DNA from: Tricholoma matsutake | Lineage: Eukaryota > Basidiomycota > Agaricomycetes > Agaricales > Tricholomataceae | Reading direction: 5' to 3' | Length of the DNA: 64,000 nucleotides | NCBI GenBank assembly: GCA_026075535.2 | Contig: AP026549.1 | Coordinates: 2,108,001 to 2,172,000 of the forward strand | Shown: positions 54,290 through 64,000 of the stretch, one piece after another | How the letters are laid out: each line of letters opens with the position of its first letter | How positions within the stretch are numbered: position 1 is the first letter of the stretch | The notes under the pieces: model-generated | What the model was told of the DNA's origin: nothing | Database searches by the model: none | Seen by the model: the letters and a program-made list of their open reading frames with translations, nothing else | Program-made: the position numbers and the translations under genes

Positions 54290-57200
54290 TCAGTGGAATT
54301 CCTTGATTAACCGAGGGGCATTTACGTCAGACTCTTCGACCCATGAGTTCTCCTCATACCCATAACCCTTCCAATGTACCAAATACTGGAGTTTTCCTCG
54401 ATGCAAGTGGCTGTCCAAGATTGACTCGACTTTGTATTGGGGTTCTCCCTCGATCACTGTAGGTGGTGGTGGTGGGTGTGAATGGCGTCCCAGGAATGGA
54501 TCTGGGGGAGCTGGAAGCAATTTGACGACATGGAAGATGGGATGGAGTCTGGACATGGAGGCTGGGAGGCATAGACGATAGGCATGCATTCCAACGCACT
54601 TGACAATGGGGAAAGGTCCCAAGAAGCGATGAGCGAGTTTCTTGGATGGACGTGTAGTGGAGATGTCACTGGAGTCAAGATAAACTCGATCACCAACCTT
54701 GTACTGAGGGGTTGGGGAGTGGCATTGGTTGTAAAATTGTGCCATGTCGTCCTTTGCCTTTGCTAAGGCTGCCCTTGCCTCCTCCAAGCTATCCCTCATG
54801 CGTTCTGTGAACTCATTCACTGTCTCAATGTGTGAGGGAGTTTGGTGAGGTTCAAATCCCATGTGTGGATGTTGTCCAGTGTCTAAGAGGAAAGGGGTCT
54901 GTTGAGTGGAAGCATGGACATGGTTGTTGTATCCGAACTTGGCCAAAGGAAGGAGATCATCCCAATCATCCTGGCGTTCATTGACAAAGAGGCAGATGTA
55001 CTGCTCCAGTTCCTGGTTGACTCACTCCGTCTGGCCATCAGTTTGTGGGTGATAAGTGGTTGAAGCGAATAGTTTGATCCCCAGGAGTCAGTACAGCTCA
55101 CGAGTGAACTCTGCCATGAACTGAGGGCCACGATCCGAGAGGAAGGCACCAGGAAGTCCATGTAATTTCCACACGTGGTGGAGGTAGAGTCGAGCGGCAC
55201 CTAGGGCACTGACAGTGGTGTGAGTGGGAATGAAGTGAGCACATTTTCCCACTGAGTCAACTGTGCACATCACCGCATCAAACCTGTTTGACTCTGGCAA
55301 TTCCACCACAAAGTCGATGCTGACAACATCCCAATGACTCTCTGGAACAGGAAGAGGGTGTAGCTCACCAATAGGCTTGCGACGAGGAACCTTGGTGCGT
55401 AAGCAAAGGTCACAAGTGCGACAATACTGACCAATGAGCCGTGACATTTGTGGCCACCAATAGTTCCATGAGGTGAGCTCCAAGGTCTTCCAGCGTCCAG
55501 GGTGGCCAGCAATCTGTGAGTCATGGTGTTGGGATATGATGCGCTGGCAAAGGTCTGGGTCATTGGGAACATAGATGCAATCCCTGAAATACAACAAGTC
55601 CTCCTTTTCAGCCCACTCTGCCGCACGTAAGGAAAGGGTCAATCCCTTCCTCAGTTCTTTAACAGCTCGGGCGACAACATCCTCATGTAAACCGCTACGG
55701 TTTGCGCAACGAATGTCATGTAGGATGTCCTGCTCCTTGCCCTGGGGTGCGATGCCTTCCAGTGCCCGAATGGTGAACAGGTCTGGCTGCAACAGCATAA
55801 TGTTTTGGTTGTCACCGCTGCCATCCCCATGGTCTGCACGTCGGGATAGGGCATCGGTCTTCCCCATGCTGCAACCCGGATGGTGGTGCAAGGAGAAGTT
55901 GAATCTAGATAGATGCAGGGACCAACGAGCTTGACGATGGTTCAATTTCTTGGCCGTCATGAAGTACTTGAGATTCTTGTGATCCGTCCAAATTTCCACC
56001 TTGTGTTGGGCACCCTCGAGGAAGTGTCGCCACTCCTCAAGCGCACACATTATCACCAACATCTCCTTGTCATGGATCTCATAGTTTTGCTCTACAGCAC
56101 TAAGGCTTTTGGAGTAGAACACAACAGGATGCCACTTCTGGTCCTCTGGAGACTGCTGAGACAACACAGCGCCCGTCGCAAAGTCAGAACCGTCGGCTTC
56201 TACATGAAAAGGATGTGAATCGTCAGCAAAGGTAAGGATCAGAGCAGAAGTGACCATCTCCTTAAGCTTTTCGAACGCCTCCTGTTGTGCATTATCCCAC
56301 CTCCATGCCTCCTTTCCTGTCAAGTCAAACAGTGGTCCTGCATGATGTGAGAAATCCTTGATAAAACGCCGATAGAAATTGATGAAGCCCAGGAAAGACT
56401 GCACCTCCTTCTTGTTCGTGGGCATTGGCCAAGCTGTGACCCCGTTTACCTTGATAGGATCCATCTCCACTTGACCCTCTGAGATAATCAGGCCGAGGTA
56501 CTTGATCTTGGTCCTTTCGAACTCGCATTTGTCCTGACAAAGGTAGAGTTTGTACCATTGAAGTCGCTCTAGGACGAGGCACGTGATGTGATGGTGCTCT
56601 TCAACCATGCGAGTGAAGATGAGGATGTCGTCAAGATAGATGCAGACAATGCCTTCAAGGATGAGGTCATGGAAGATGTCGTTCATCATGGTCTGAAAGG
56701 TGGCAGGGCTATTAGTAAGGCCAAAGAACATGACAAGCGGTTCCAAAAGACCATGGTTGGTACGAAAGGCTGCCTTCCACTCATCTCCCTCCTTTATCCT
56801 CACATTATTATAGCCCCAACAGACATCGAGCTTGGTGAAGTATCGGGCTCCACAGAGCTGGTTTACGAGTTCGGAGATGAGGGGTAGTGGGTACTGATTT
56901 TTGACTGTGATGTTGTTGAGCCTTCTGTAGTCTTGAACCGGTCGAAGTGAGCCATCCTTCTTCTTGACAAAGAAAAAGGGAGAGGCCATGGGTGACTTTG
57001 ATGGTTGAATATGTCCAGAGGCCAGGTGCTCGTTGATGAACTGGTGAAGCTGCCATTGTTCTTCCGGAGAGAGAGGATAGACCTTGCAGGATGAAGGGGT
57101 TGCACCAGGGGTGAGTTTGATCGCATGATCCCATGGCTTGCACACAGGAAGAGAGTCGAATGACTCCTTGGAGAACACATCTTCAAACTCATGGAGATGA

Positions 57201-57520
57201 GGGAGTAAGGAGTTAGTAGAGGATTTAGCAGCGTTGTTTTTGTGGAAGGCCTCGGGGAGGCGTTGGGATATGTTCAATGTGGCACACACCTCATGCGATG
57301 AGCAAATTGCAGTGTAGAAGATCCGATCACCCTCCTCCACTTCCTGTGGGTCCTCATCATCATCATCTGAGTCCGGCATTAGATCAGGAACCCCTTCCAA
57401 TTCCAGTTCAGGTATAGGCAGGGGTCCAGCACGACACTTCTGAGTATGTCATATTGCCGCCTTCTGTCCACGACGTTCTTGCCTGGCTTCTGTGAAACAC
57501 GTCCGACAGCGGGATGGACA
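54290..57520 (-). pseudogene. B pol: reverse transcriptase, RNase H, integrase, chromodomain
   Basis: 770 codons are open from 57400 to 55088. RT: FFVKKKDGSLRPVQDYR, FGLTNSPATFQ, intact IYLDDILIF. RNase H: FHVEADGSDFATGAVLSQ, YEIHDKEML, WTDHKNL. Integrase: HHDSQIAGHPG ... CRTCDLCLRTK zinc finger, core VVSIDFVVELPES, AVMCTVDSV, LSDRGPQFM. TGA at 55088 and another near 55022 interrupt the core near its last catalytic Glu, then the frame continues to 54290 with the linker and chromodomain YKVESILDSHLHRGKLQYLVHW KGYGYEENSWVEES. It shares one frame with the protease, separated by TGA codons at 57521 and about 57450. Confidence 0.93.
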
Positions 57521-58108
57521 TCAGCTCATGGTAACCTCCCCGGTATGCCAGTCGACCTCTGGGTTATGGTCTTGAAGCCATGGATATCCCAAAATCACCT
57601 TTTGCTTTCCTAATTGAGTGACAGCAAAAAGGGCATGCTCACTATGATCTTTGTAATGGAGAACCAGGTCTGCAACCTCTTGGATGGCACCAGCTTCATT
57701 TGGGGATCCATCCACGTTATATACAGGTATTGGATGTGAGAGTGAGCGAGTATTTGGGCGATGTTGTTGTACCAGATGGAAATCAATGAAGAGACCAGTC
57801 GCACCAGAGTCCAGGAGTGCAGAGACACTGAGTATCTGTCCAGTGTCGGTCATCTGCAGTTCGATGGCTAGGTTTAAGGAATGTGCAGAGGGAGTGGATG
57901 CCACAATATACTTGCATGGTAGTTTACGCTCCCATGATTTAATTTTGGGACATGGAGTAGAAGGAGAGATGGGGAGAGCAGGTACATCTTTAGCCAACTT
58001 CGAAGGGTCAGAGAGGGGAGCAGTCACAGAAATGGATTCATTCTCCAGGGATTCAACTGACAAGACTTCAAAGCGGTTATGGACAGGCAGTGAGGGCGTA
58101 TGATTCAC
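57521..58108 (-). pseudogene. B protease
   Basis: 195 codons. Retropepsin motif SALLDSGATGLFIDF (about 57824-57780), VYNVDGSPNEAGA, then KVILGYPWLQDHNPEVDW. The first ATG (58108) overlaps the gag stop as ATGA (58108-58105), so pol could be translated by reinitiation. A TGA ends it before RT in the same frame. Confidence 0.88.
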
Positions 58109-59223
58109 TCGCTGCGAATAGGAAAATCCTGCTCCTCTACAACTTCCAACTTAATCTCCTCTGCAACTTGATCCTTTGCTTCCTCAACATCTACAAGTGC
58201 CAACAAATCTTGCAGGAGTTCGTCTCGTCCCTTGGGGGTGAGCATGCAGATATCCTGATGATGGGGACATGCTCCTGCCCTGTGTCCAGGTTCCCCACAA
58301 CGGTAGCAGAGATCCAACTTACGTGCATGGCTGCGGGCTGCATCAACATCCATTGGTACTGGGACATTGATGGCTGGTGTGGGAGTTTGACGAACAGGAA
58401 TGGGGTTAGGGTGGGGGAGGCTTCAATTGAAGGTGTAGGGCATATGAGTGGTAGTTGGAGCACGGAATGCAGCATTAAACGCTGCATTTGTGAGTCAGTT
58501 CTCGTCACAGAGTGAAGCAGCTTCATACCAAGCAAGGATATCATCGTCCGCTGGGTGCCCTTCCAACATCTGTGCAATCTGGTCCTGAATTTCTCAGTTG
58601 AGCCCCCATCGGAACTTCACCACCACTGGTAACCCACTCCCATATCCTGCCATGTCCACCAAATCCTTGAACTCATTGATATAGTCGTCCATGGATCGAC
58701 GTCCCTGGTGGTAAGCGGATGACTCAAGTCGTGTCACTGCTCGGTGGCATTCATTGAGGGGGCAGAAGTGGTGTACGAACTCAGCTCGAAAGTCACCCCA
58801 AGTGGAGAAAGGTAGAGAACCGAGTTCTTTAGTTTGACGTAGGATACGGTCCACATAGAGATAGGCGCGTTCAGATTTCATGTATGTGAAGGCCCAATAA
58901 ATTTTTGCAGCCTCATCGACAAATTGATGCGACTGGAGACTAATGTATAACTCACAGGAATTAAGGAATGCACGTCCCTGCGCACGTGCACCATTAAATT
59001 CAGCGGGGGGGGACGGTTTGATCTGGGCATGTTTCTTAGTGGACGCATTTGGCAAAATGTCGTTGTTGGGTGCGCTTGGAGTCGTAAAGGGGGAACTATT
59101 GGTCGTAGGGTTAGCCTGGAGGGTCCTAACGAAGTTTTCAATCGTAGATTTAAGCGAGTTGATTTGCGTGCGCATTCCGGAAACGTTGCTTTCAAGCGCG
59201 TCGAAGCGTTCTGATGCATCCAT
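58105..59223 (-). pseudogene. B gag with zinc knuckle
   Basis: ATG 59223 (MDASERFDALESNVSGMRTQ), a short coiled coil, then the gag core with AQGRAFLNSCELYISLQ, IYWAFTYMKSERA, WGDFRAEFVHHF and RRSMDDYINEF. TGA at 58594 and one near 58424 break the frame, which continues to the knuckle CYRCGEPGHRAGAC (about 58305-58264). The sequence runs parallel to the gag of A. Confidence 0.88.
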
Positions 59224-59389
59224 GTCGCTAGGGAGTGCGTTTGGCGAAAATGGCAGCGTAATAAAGGCAAGATTATCTGGAACGGTGTGTAGGGACTCTG
59301 TGGAGCTTTGGGAAGTGTCGTCCAGTCCATACCTGCCTATCTTGGGCAGTGCATTCGCGATTTTCGGGCCTTAGGGGAGAGTTTTCTAC

Positions 59390-59815
59390 TATAAGGGCAA
59401 CCTAAGCCTCTAGCAAAGGGAAATCCGAAGTTAAAATTATACTACATAATACAGGCATTGGGGACACACCTAGCAAAGGGAAATCCGAAGAGAAAACTTT
59501 AAGGATCCCTTTGCTGATGCCCAGTATATGTGAAGACGACAAAAATCAAATATAACCTAAAAATAGAAAAAGGCGGAGATAGGCAGATCAAGGCCGCCGA
59601 ATGACATCATACCAAGGGGTATGTGTCGGAAGGGGTACTCCGCCTCTAAATATAAAAGTGTCAACATGTACAAACATGATAGCAAGGGAAAATTAGTAAT
59701 AAAATCCGGAAAAATCATAGAAAATGAAGAATAGAAGGAAATGAGGTGGGGAAAAATATAGGACGAACATAAAAAATAGGAAAAACACACAGGGCACCCC
59801 CCTAGTCCCCTTACA
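59390..59815 (-). repeat. 5' LTR of B
   Basis: 426 bp. It contains two near copies of TAGCAAAGGGAAATCCGAAG. Confidence 0.93.
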
Positions 59816-59820
59816 ATGCC

Positions 59821-61641
59821 AGGGATGCCCAGGACTTCGAACCTGTTAAGTTGGAAACCCAACTTAAAGATCTGGCATTTGCTTATGTCAGACAATGTTC
59901 CCAGAGGTCTGTATCCAGACCTTCTACTCCTCATACAGCCAAACGTGTGGAGCAGCAACTGTCCCCTTCCCAGGAACATGTTAACCCATGTCCAACCACA
60001 CCGGTAACACTGGTCGAGGTACCTTCCAAAAAGAAGGTACATTACATTGACAACAATAAGTTAGTCCTCCAGAGGATACGCGATGGCGATATCTGGGATG
60101 GACAACCCACATCGATTCCTGATCAAGGGATTCATTTCGACAAGGATGGTAATCCTTGGGATAGGAACAGCAAAAACTCTCGCCACAATAAGTGAGAGAA
60201 AGCCCCACAAGGAAGGTCCAAAAATCCTGCACAGAGTCACACAGGCAAGAACGAACCACCAGATGGCGACGGTTCTGGTGACAATGGAGATGAAAGTAGT
60301 ACTGACTCGTTGTATAGCACCTCGAGTAACAAAAACAGCAAACACTCTTCCCCAAGGGAGGAAGAGATTGCTAATAAGACCTCGTCTCACCACAGACAAA
60401 GTAGCTGGGCACAGCATTCATCTAGTCAATCCTCATCTAGATATTCTGTATCTTCCCATCCTGATTCCTATTGAGGAAAAGGTTCCCTTCGACCCTCAAA
60501 ATACTTGAGGGACATTCATACAAAGATCTACAGACAGATCGACAACAAAGTCTTGACAGAAGTTCCTACCATGAGTGGTAAGAATGGTCCGTGTGTCCCA
60601 AATCTGCCTAAGTACGGTGGATTACCAGACACCAAAGGCTTCGAATGATGGCTGAACACCCTCCTTCGTTGGCTGAAGGTGAACAAAGTATGTGGTCCAG
60701 ATCTGGACTCAGACCGTATTGAGTATATGGCAATGTTCCTTGAGAACACCACCTTGACTTGGTTTGAGGACAGTGTTGACAGTGCATAGCATCAACGAGC
60801 TGCCTGGACTTACAAGGAGGTCATAACTGGCCTATACGACCGGTTTGTGCATGAGAATGCAACCCATGATGCAACCGACAAATTTTGGCATGTCAATTAT
60901 AACAACGAAGAAGGTGTTATGGGTTACTACCACAAACTGGAGCGCTATGTGACCAGAATGATCCAGGCACCAGATCCTTTCACCTGCAAGACCCAGTTGG
61001 TGACTGGGTTGCCCAACAACATCATGTCCTTTGTACTGGACAAAGGATGCTCCACTGAGACTAGCTCAGTGGGAGATATTTTGCACTACGCCTGTCAGGC
61101 AGAGGAAATTGGAAAAATGAGAAAACACCTCAACAAAAAGAAGTGTATCATGGAATCCATGAAGTCGAAGACATCCTCTTCGATTAAAGCTCCCAAAACG
61201 AAGGATCCTTCTCCTGAAAGATCTAATTGATGGTCACAAGAACATTATGATAAACATGATAAAAATTATTGTGATAACTCTAAACCATCCGGTTCAAAAT
61301 ATCCAGACAGGGACCACCGAAGCTATGGCGATCAAGATCGCTGTTACAAGGAGCATTGTGATACACAACATCATTCCCCTGGAAGCAAACCTTCCAGGTC
61401 TAATGGAAACAAACCAGAGAAGAAGTCTGGGGAAAGCAAGGCTCCCACTTGCTACAACTGTGGAGGCCCTCATTACTCCACAGATCCTAAGTGCCCAAAG
61501 TACGGGCAACAAAGACCAATGGCAAAAATGTACACCGGTAGAGAAGAATCAGGCTGCTCGAATGATCGATCTGCTACTCATAGTAGTAGCAAAGATTGTG
61601 ATGAGCACAGTCCAAGCCCTAAAAAGAGCTTGGACTCTTGA
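59821..61641 (+). pseudogene. Gag of gypsy D, second part with zinc knuckle
   Basis: It continues from 53768 with LETQLKDLAFAYVRQCSQRS, then LVLQRIRDGDIWDGQPTSIP. Later, in shifting frames, GGLPDTKGFE (TGA near 60646) WLNTLLRWLKVNK, LYDRFVHENATHDATDKF, and the knuckle CYNCGGPHYSTDPKC (about 61450-61494) before a Ser-rich end and TGA at 61639. The knuckle spacing (CX2CX3HX6C) differs from A and B. Confidence 0.75.
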
Positions 61642-61847
61642 TCAGCAATGAAAGAGAGATTTGCTGCCGCACACAGCGACTCAGAAGGCATTTCTTCCTT
61701 GGAGTATGGTTTGGCCTTATCTAAGGAGATCCCTTATGGATCACAATACAGCTTTGAAGGCGAACTGTAAACATCGAGTCTGACACTGGGTGTATTCCCT
61801 GTGATGATTCAGGAACTGAACACTTTGGTGCGATCAGAGAAATTCTC

Positions 61848-62495
61848 TTGGAGTATGACTCTGATAGCTGCCCGTCTGCCCAGTCAGTCTCTGACTCTGA
61901 GGAAGACTCAGAGAGTGAGACAGAGAATAAACATCTGTCATTCTCTGAACGGCTTGGCATCATGATGGATGGCCTTTTCAAGAACAAGCCATGCTTTAAA
62001 GGCATGACTACTTTGAGGAAATCCTCAAAGAAGATTAAACGTCCTCCTCGGACTGAGGAGGATAACAAATGCTTCATTGCAAAGATGATGCTTCACAATC
62101 TCGAAGCCTATGTACTGCTTGATTCCAGCTGTACAACCAATTCCATCTTGCCAGAATTTGCTATGTCAGCGAACTTGAAGGCTCATGAATTGGAAGAACC
62201 TGTGCCTTTGCAATTAGGCACTGTGGGCAGCCATTCAAAGATAAACTTCAGACTCTTCACCGATTTTGAGATCGGTGGAGTGGTAAATACCCACTATTTT
62301 GATGTAGTTAACATCAATAGGTATGATGCCATTCTCGGAACTGTGTTTATGAGGAAGCACAGTATAGTCCTAGACTTTGAATGCGATGAAGTATGCGTTA
62401 AAGGAAAGCACCTCGATACAGTAATCGAGGGCCCTAACACCTTCATGCAAGCCAGATGGCATGCCATGCGGCCTCAACCTCCAAAGGATGAGTGA
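61848..62495 (+). pseudogene. Protease region of gypsy D
   Basis: An acidic Ser/Glu-rich linker, then NLEAYVLLDSSCTTNSILPEF, where retropepsins have DSG but this copy has DSS. GGVVNTHYFDVVNINRYDAILGTVFMRKH forms the second half. Catalytic loss is likely. Confidence 0.72.
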
Positions 62496-62801
62496 CTCCA
62501 TGGCATGCACCCAACCGCTAAGAAAGTAAAAGACCTGGACAAAGTTGTCCTGAGTTCTACACAAGCCCAGCCTCCCTCTGTGAAACAGAGGAAGGCAGAA
62601 ATTGAGGAAGTGGACAATGTTGAGGCTCAACATTGTCATTCAGGCTTGAGGGTATCGGACCCCATATTGCTGGGGCCTGACGAGAAGCCTGAAAGTTATA
62701 ACGAGGATGAATTAGAAGAGTTCATCTGAGAATTCACTTGGGATCAATTTCCCGAGGGCCCTAAATTTGAACCTTTTGGGTTTGACCCTTCCATTCCTGC
62801 A

Positions 62802-64000
62802 GTGCTACTGCCAGAACAAGTCGATGACTTGAACAACATTCTCTTCACAATATACAAAGACTTGGCATCCAAGGCCTACTCAAAAGGTCCTCTCTCCAAG
62901 AAAGACCTTCCACGTCTTCTAGGAGAGTGGAAACATTCTTGTCAGGATATCCTCAGTGGAGTACCTGACAAACTACCTCCCCTTAGGGAGATAAACCATC
63001 ACATCCCACTAGTGGATGAAAAGAAGAAGTACAATTACTATCTTCCAAAGTGTCCAGACTCGATGAGGAAACCCCTCTCCGAGAAGGTGGTGGAATACTG
63101 CAGAGCAGGGTGGTGGCACTCTGCTCGAGCGGAGCAAGCTGCTCCAATGCTAGTGGTGCCAAAGAAATCAGGAGTGATTCGCACTGTGATTAACGCTGTG
63201 AAGAGGAATGCAAATACGGTGAAAGATGTTACGCCGTTTCCTGATCAAGACATGATTTGTCTTGATGTTGCTCGAGCTACATATCACTCGAAGATAGATC
63301 TCTCGGATGCTTATGAGCAAGTCCAAGTGGAACCAGATGACGTCTTGAAAACCACCTTTTCGATGGTTCAAGGGGTATATGAAAGCCTGGTTATGCAACA
63401 AGGCAACTGCAACACACCATCAACCTTTCAAAGGTTGATGAATTTAGTCTTCCGAGATTATGTTGGAATATTTGTCCATGTGTACTTGGGTAGAGTGCCT
63501 AGGTCATATGATTGACGAGCATGGGCTGCATGCAGACAGCGACAAAATGGCCCATATACAAGAGTGGAAGACACCTTGTAACTATCACAAAGTCCAGAGA
63601 TTCTTGGGACTTGTGCAATATCTGGCTCATTTCTTGCCAGATATCAGTGCTTATACTAGTCCACTCTCTGCGATGACTAAAAATGGCACCTCATTTCTAT
63701 GGCGGCCATTACAAGATCACTGCTTCCAGATGATTAAAGACATCTGTTGCACAACACTGGTGCTTAAGCTGATCAACCCAAAGTCACCTGAGCCAATCTG
63801 GGTGATCTGTGATGCCTCAGTCTTTGGGACTGGCACGATGTATGGTCAAGGACCTGAGTGGCAAACCTGCTGCCTGGCAGGTTTCCTATCCAAGAAATTC
63901 TCAGATGCTCAAAGGAACTACCATACCTTTGAGCATGAAACCATTGCTATACTTGAGGCCCTCCTCAAGTGGGAAGACAAACTGATTGGTAGATGGATCC
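62802..64000 (+). pseudogene. Reverse transcriptase and RNase H of gypsy D, partial
   Basis: 62802-63515 holds the RT fingers and palm (EYCRAGWWHSARAEQAAPML, RTVINAVKRNANT, MICLDVARATYHSKIDLSDAYEQV, STFQRLMNLVFRDYVG). The catalytic box breaks off at VHVYL near 63488; the next readable block, in another frame, is LGHMIDEHGLHADSDKMAHIQ. So an internal deletion has removed the two Asp. RNase H follows (WVICDASVFGTG, YHTFEHETIAILEAL) and is cut by the window end. Confidence 0.82.

Larger units (their letters stand above)
53769..59815 (-). mobile_element. Chromovirus B (Ty3/gypsy with chromodomain), young but defective
   Basis: Two 426-bp LTRs differing at two positions, a perfect 5-bp duplication, and internal gag, protease, reverse transcriptase, RNase H, integrase and chromodomain in minus-strand order. 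The chromodomain marks a chromovirus and would guide integration to marked chromatin. In-frame TGA codons in gag and pol make this copy unable to express a full polyprotein. GTAGAAAACTC follows the 5' LTR; I could not match it to a tRNA. GAGGGGGTGA precedes the 3' LTR as polypurine tract (complement of about 54195-54204). Confidence 0.93.
53764..59820. other. Target duplication ATGCC around element B
   Basis: ATGCC at 53764-53768 and 59816-59820. Perfect, as expected for a recent LTR-element insertion. Confidence 0.9.
52630..64000 (+). mobile_element. Ty3/gypsy retrotransposon D, split by element B, runs off the window
   Basis: LTR, gag, protease, reverse transcriptase and RNase H read on the plus strand. 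Element B (53769-59815) sits in gag with ATGCC on both sides; joining 53768 to 59821 restores LGHARDAQDFEPVKLETQL without a break. Integrase and the 3' LTR lie beyond the window. Confidence 0.82.

Overview
The window looks like nuclear DNA of a filamentous basidiomycete, most likely an Agaricomycete. The host genes carry many short (about 46-70 nt) GT-AG introns and encode typical fungal proteins, and the mobile elements are chromoviral and other Ty3/gypsy elements, Copia, a Helitron of the DUF6570/Rep/PIF1 type, a LINE and hAT-like elements. Roughly four fifths of the 64 kb is mobile or decayed sequence.

Layout. 0.6-23.7 kb is one old Ty3/gypsy element (A, + strand) split by two insertions. 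A 15.8 kb terminal-inverted-repeat element (T, 4754-20537, 8-bp target duplication) contains a decayed Helitron Rep-helicase, a second Helitron ORF, a 90-bp tandem array with its own MITE, a low-complexity exon/intron cassette and a truncated gypsy (C). A 2.1 kb hAT-like element (21421-23564, perfect 8-bp duplication) carries a smaller hAT-like element. 23.7-25.4 kb is an antisense gag/protease fragment (E). 25803-31336 is a complete Copia element (- strand) with both LTRs and a 5-bp duplication. 31.5-31.75 kb is an isolated LTR.

32.9-45.0 kb is an island of host genes: ISY1 splicing factor (-) and a carnosine N-methyltransferase-like protein (+) sharing a 110-bp intergenic region, a myo-inositol transporter-like MFS protein (-), a BTB/POZ remnant (+), a 2OG-Fe(II) oxygenase-like protein (-) and a GT90/CAP10 glycosyltransferase (-). 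Exon structures were worked out from reading-frame continuity and splice signals.

46.3-50.25 kb is a 5'-truncated LINE with the order endonuclease, RNase H, reverse transcriptase. 50.3-51.9 kb is another copy of the cassette, rich in covarying hairpins. From 52.6 kb to the window edge lies gypsy D (+), whose gag is split by a young chromovirus B (-, 53769-59815, LTRs differing at 2 of 426 positions, duplication ATGCC).

Two things stand out. First, a dispersed family of small hairpins with compensatory stem changes recurs at three loci, beside palindromes that abut intron-like 5' splice sites. Second, in-frame stops in the elements are overwhelmingly TGA, and repeat differences fall at CpG-derived sites, which points to methyl-CpG decay or a RIP-like process in this genome.
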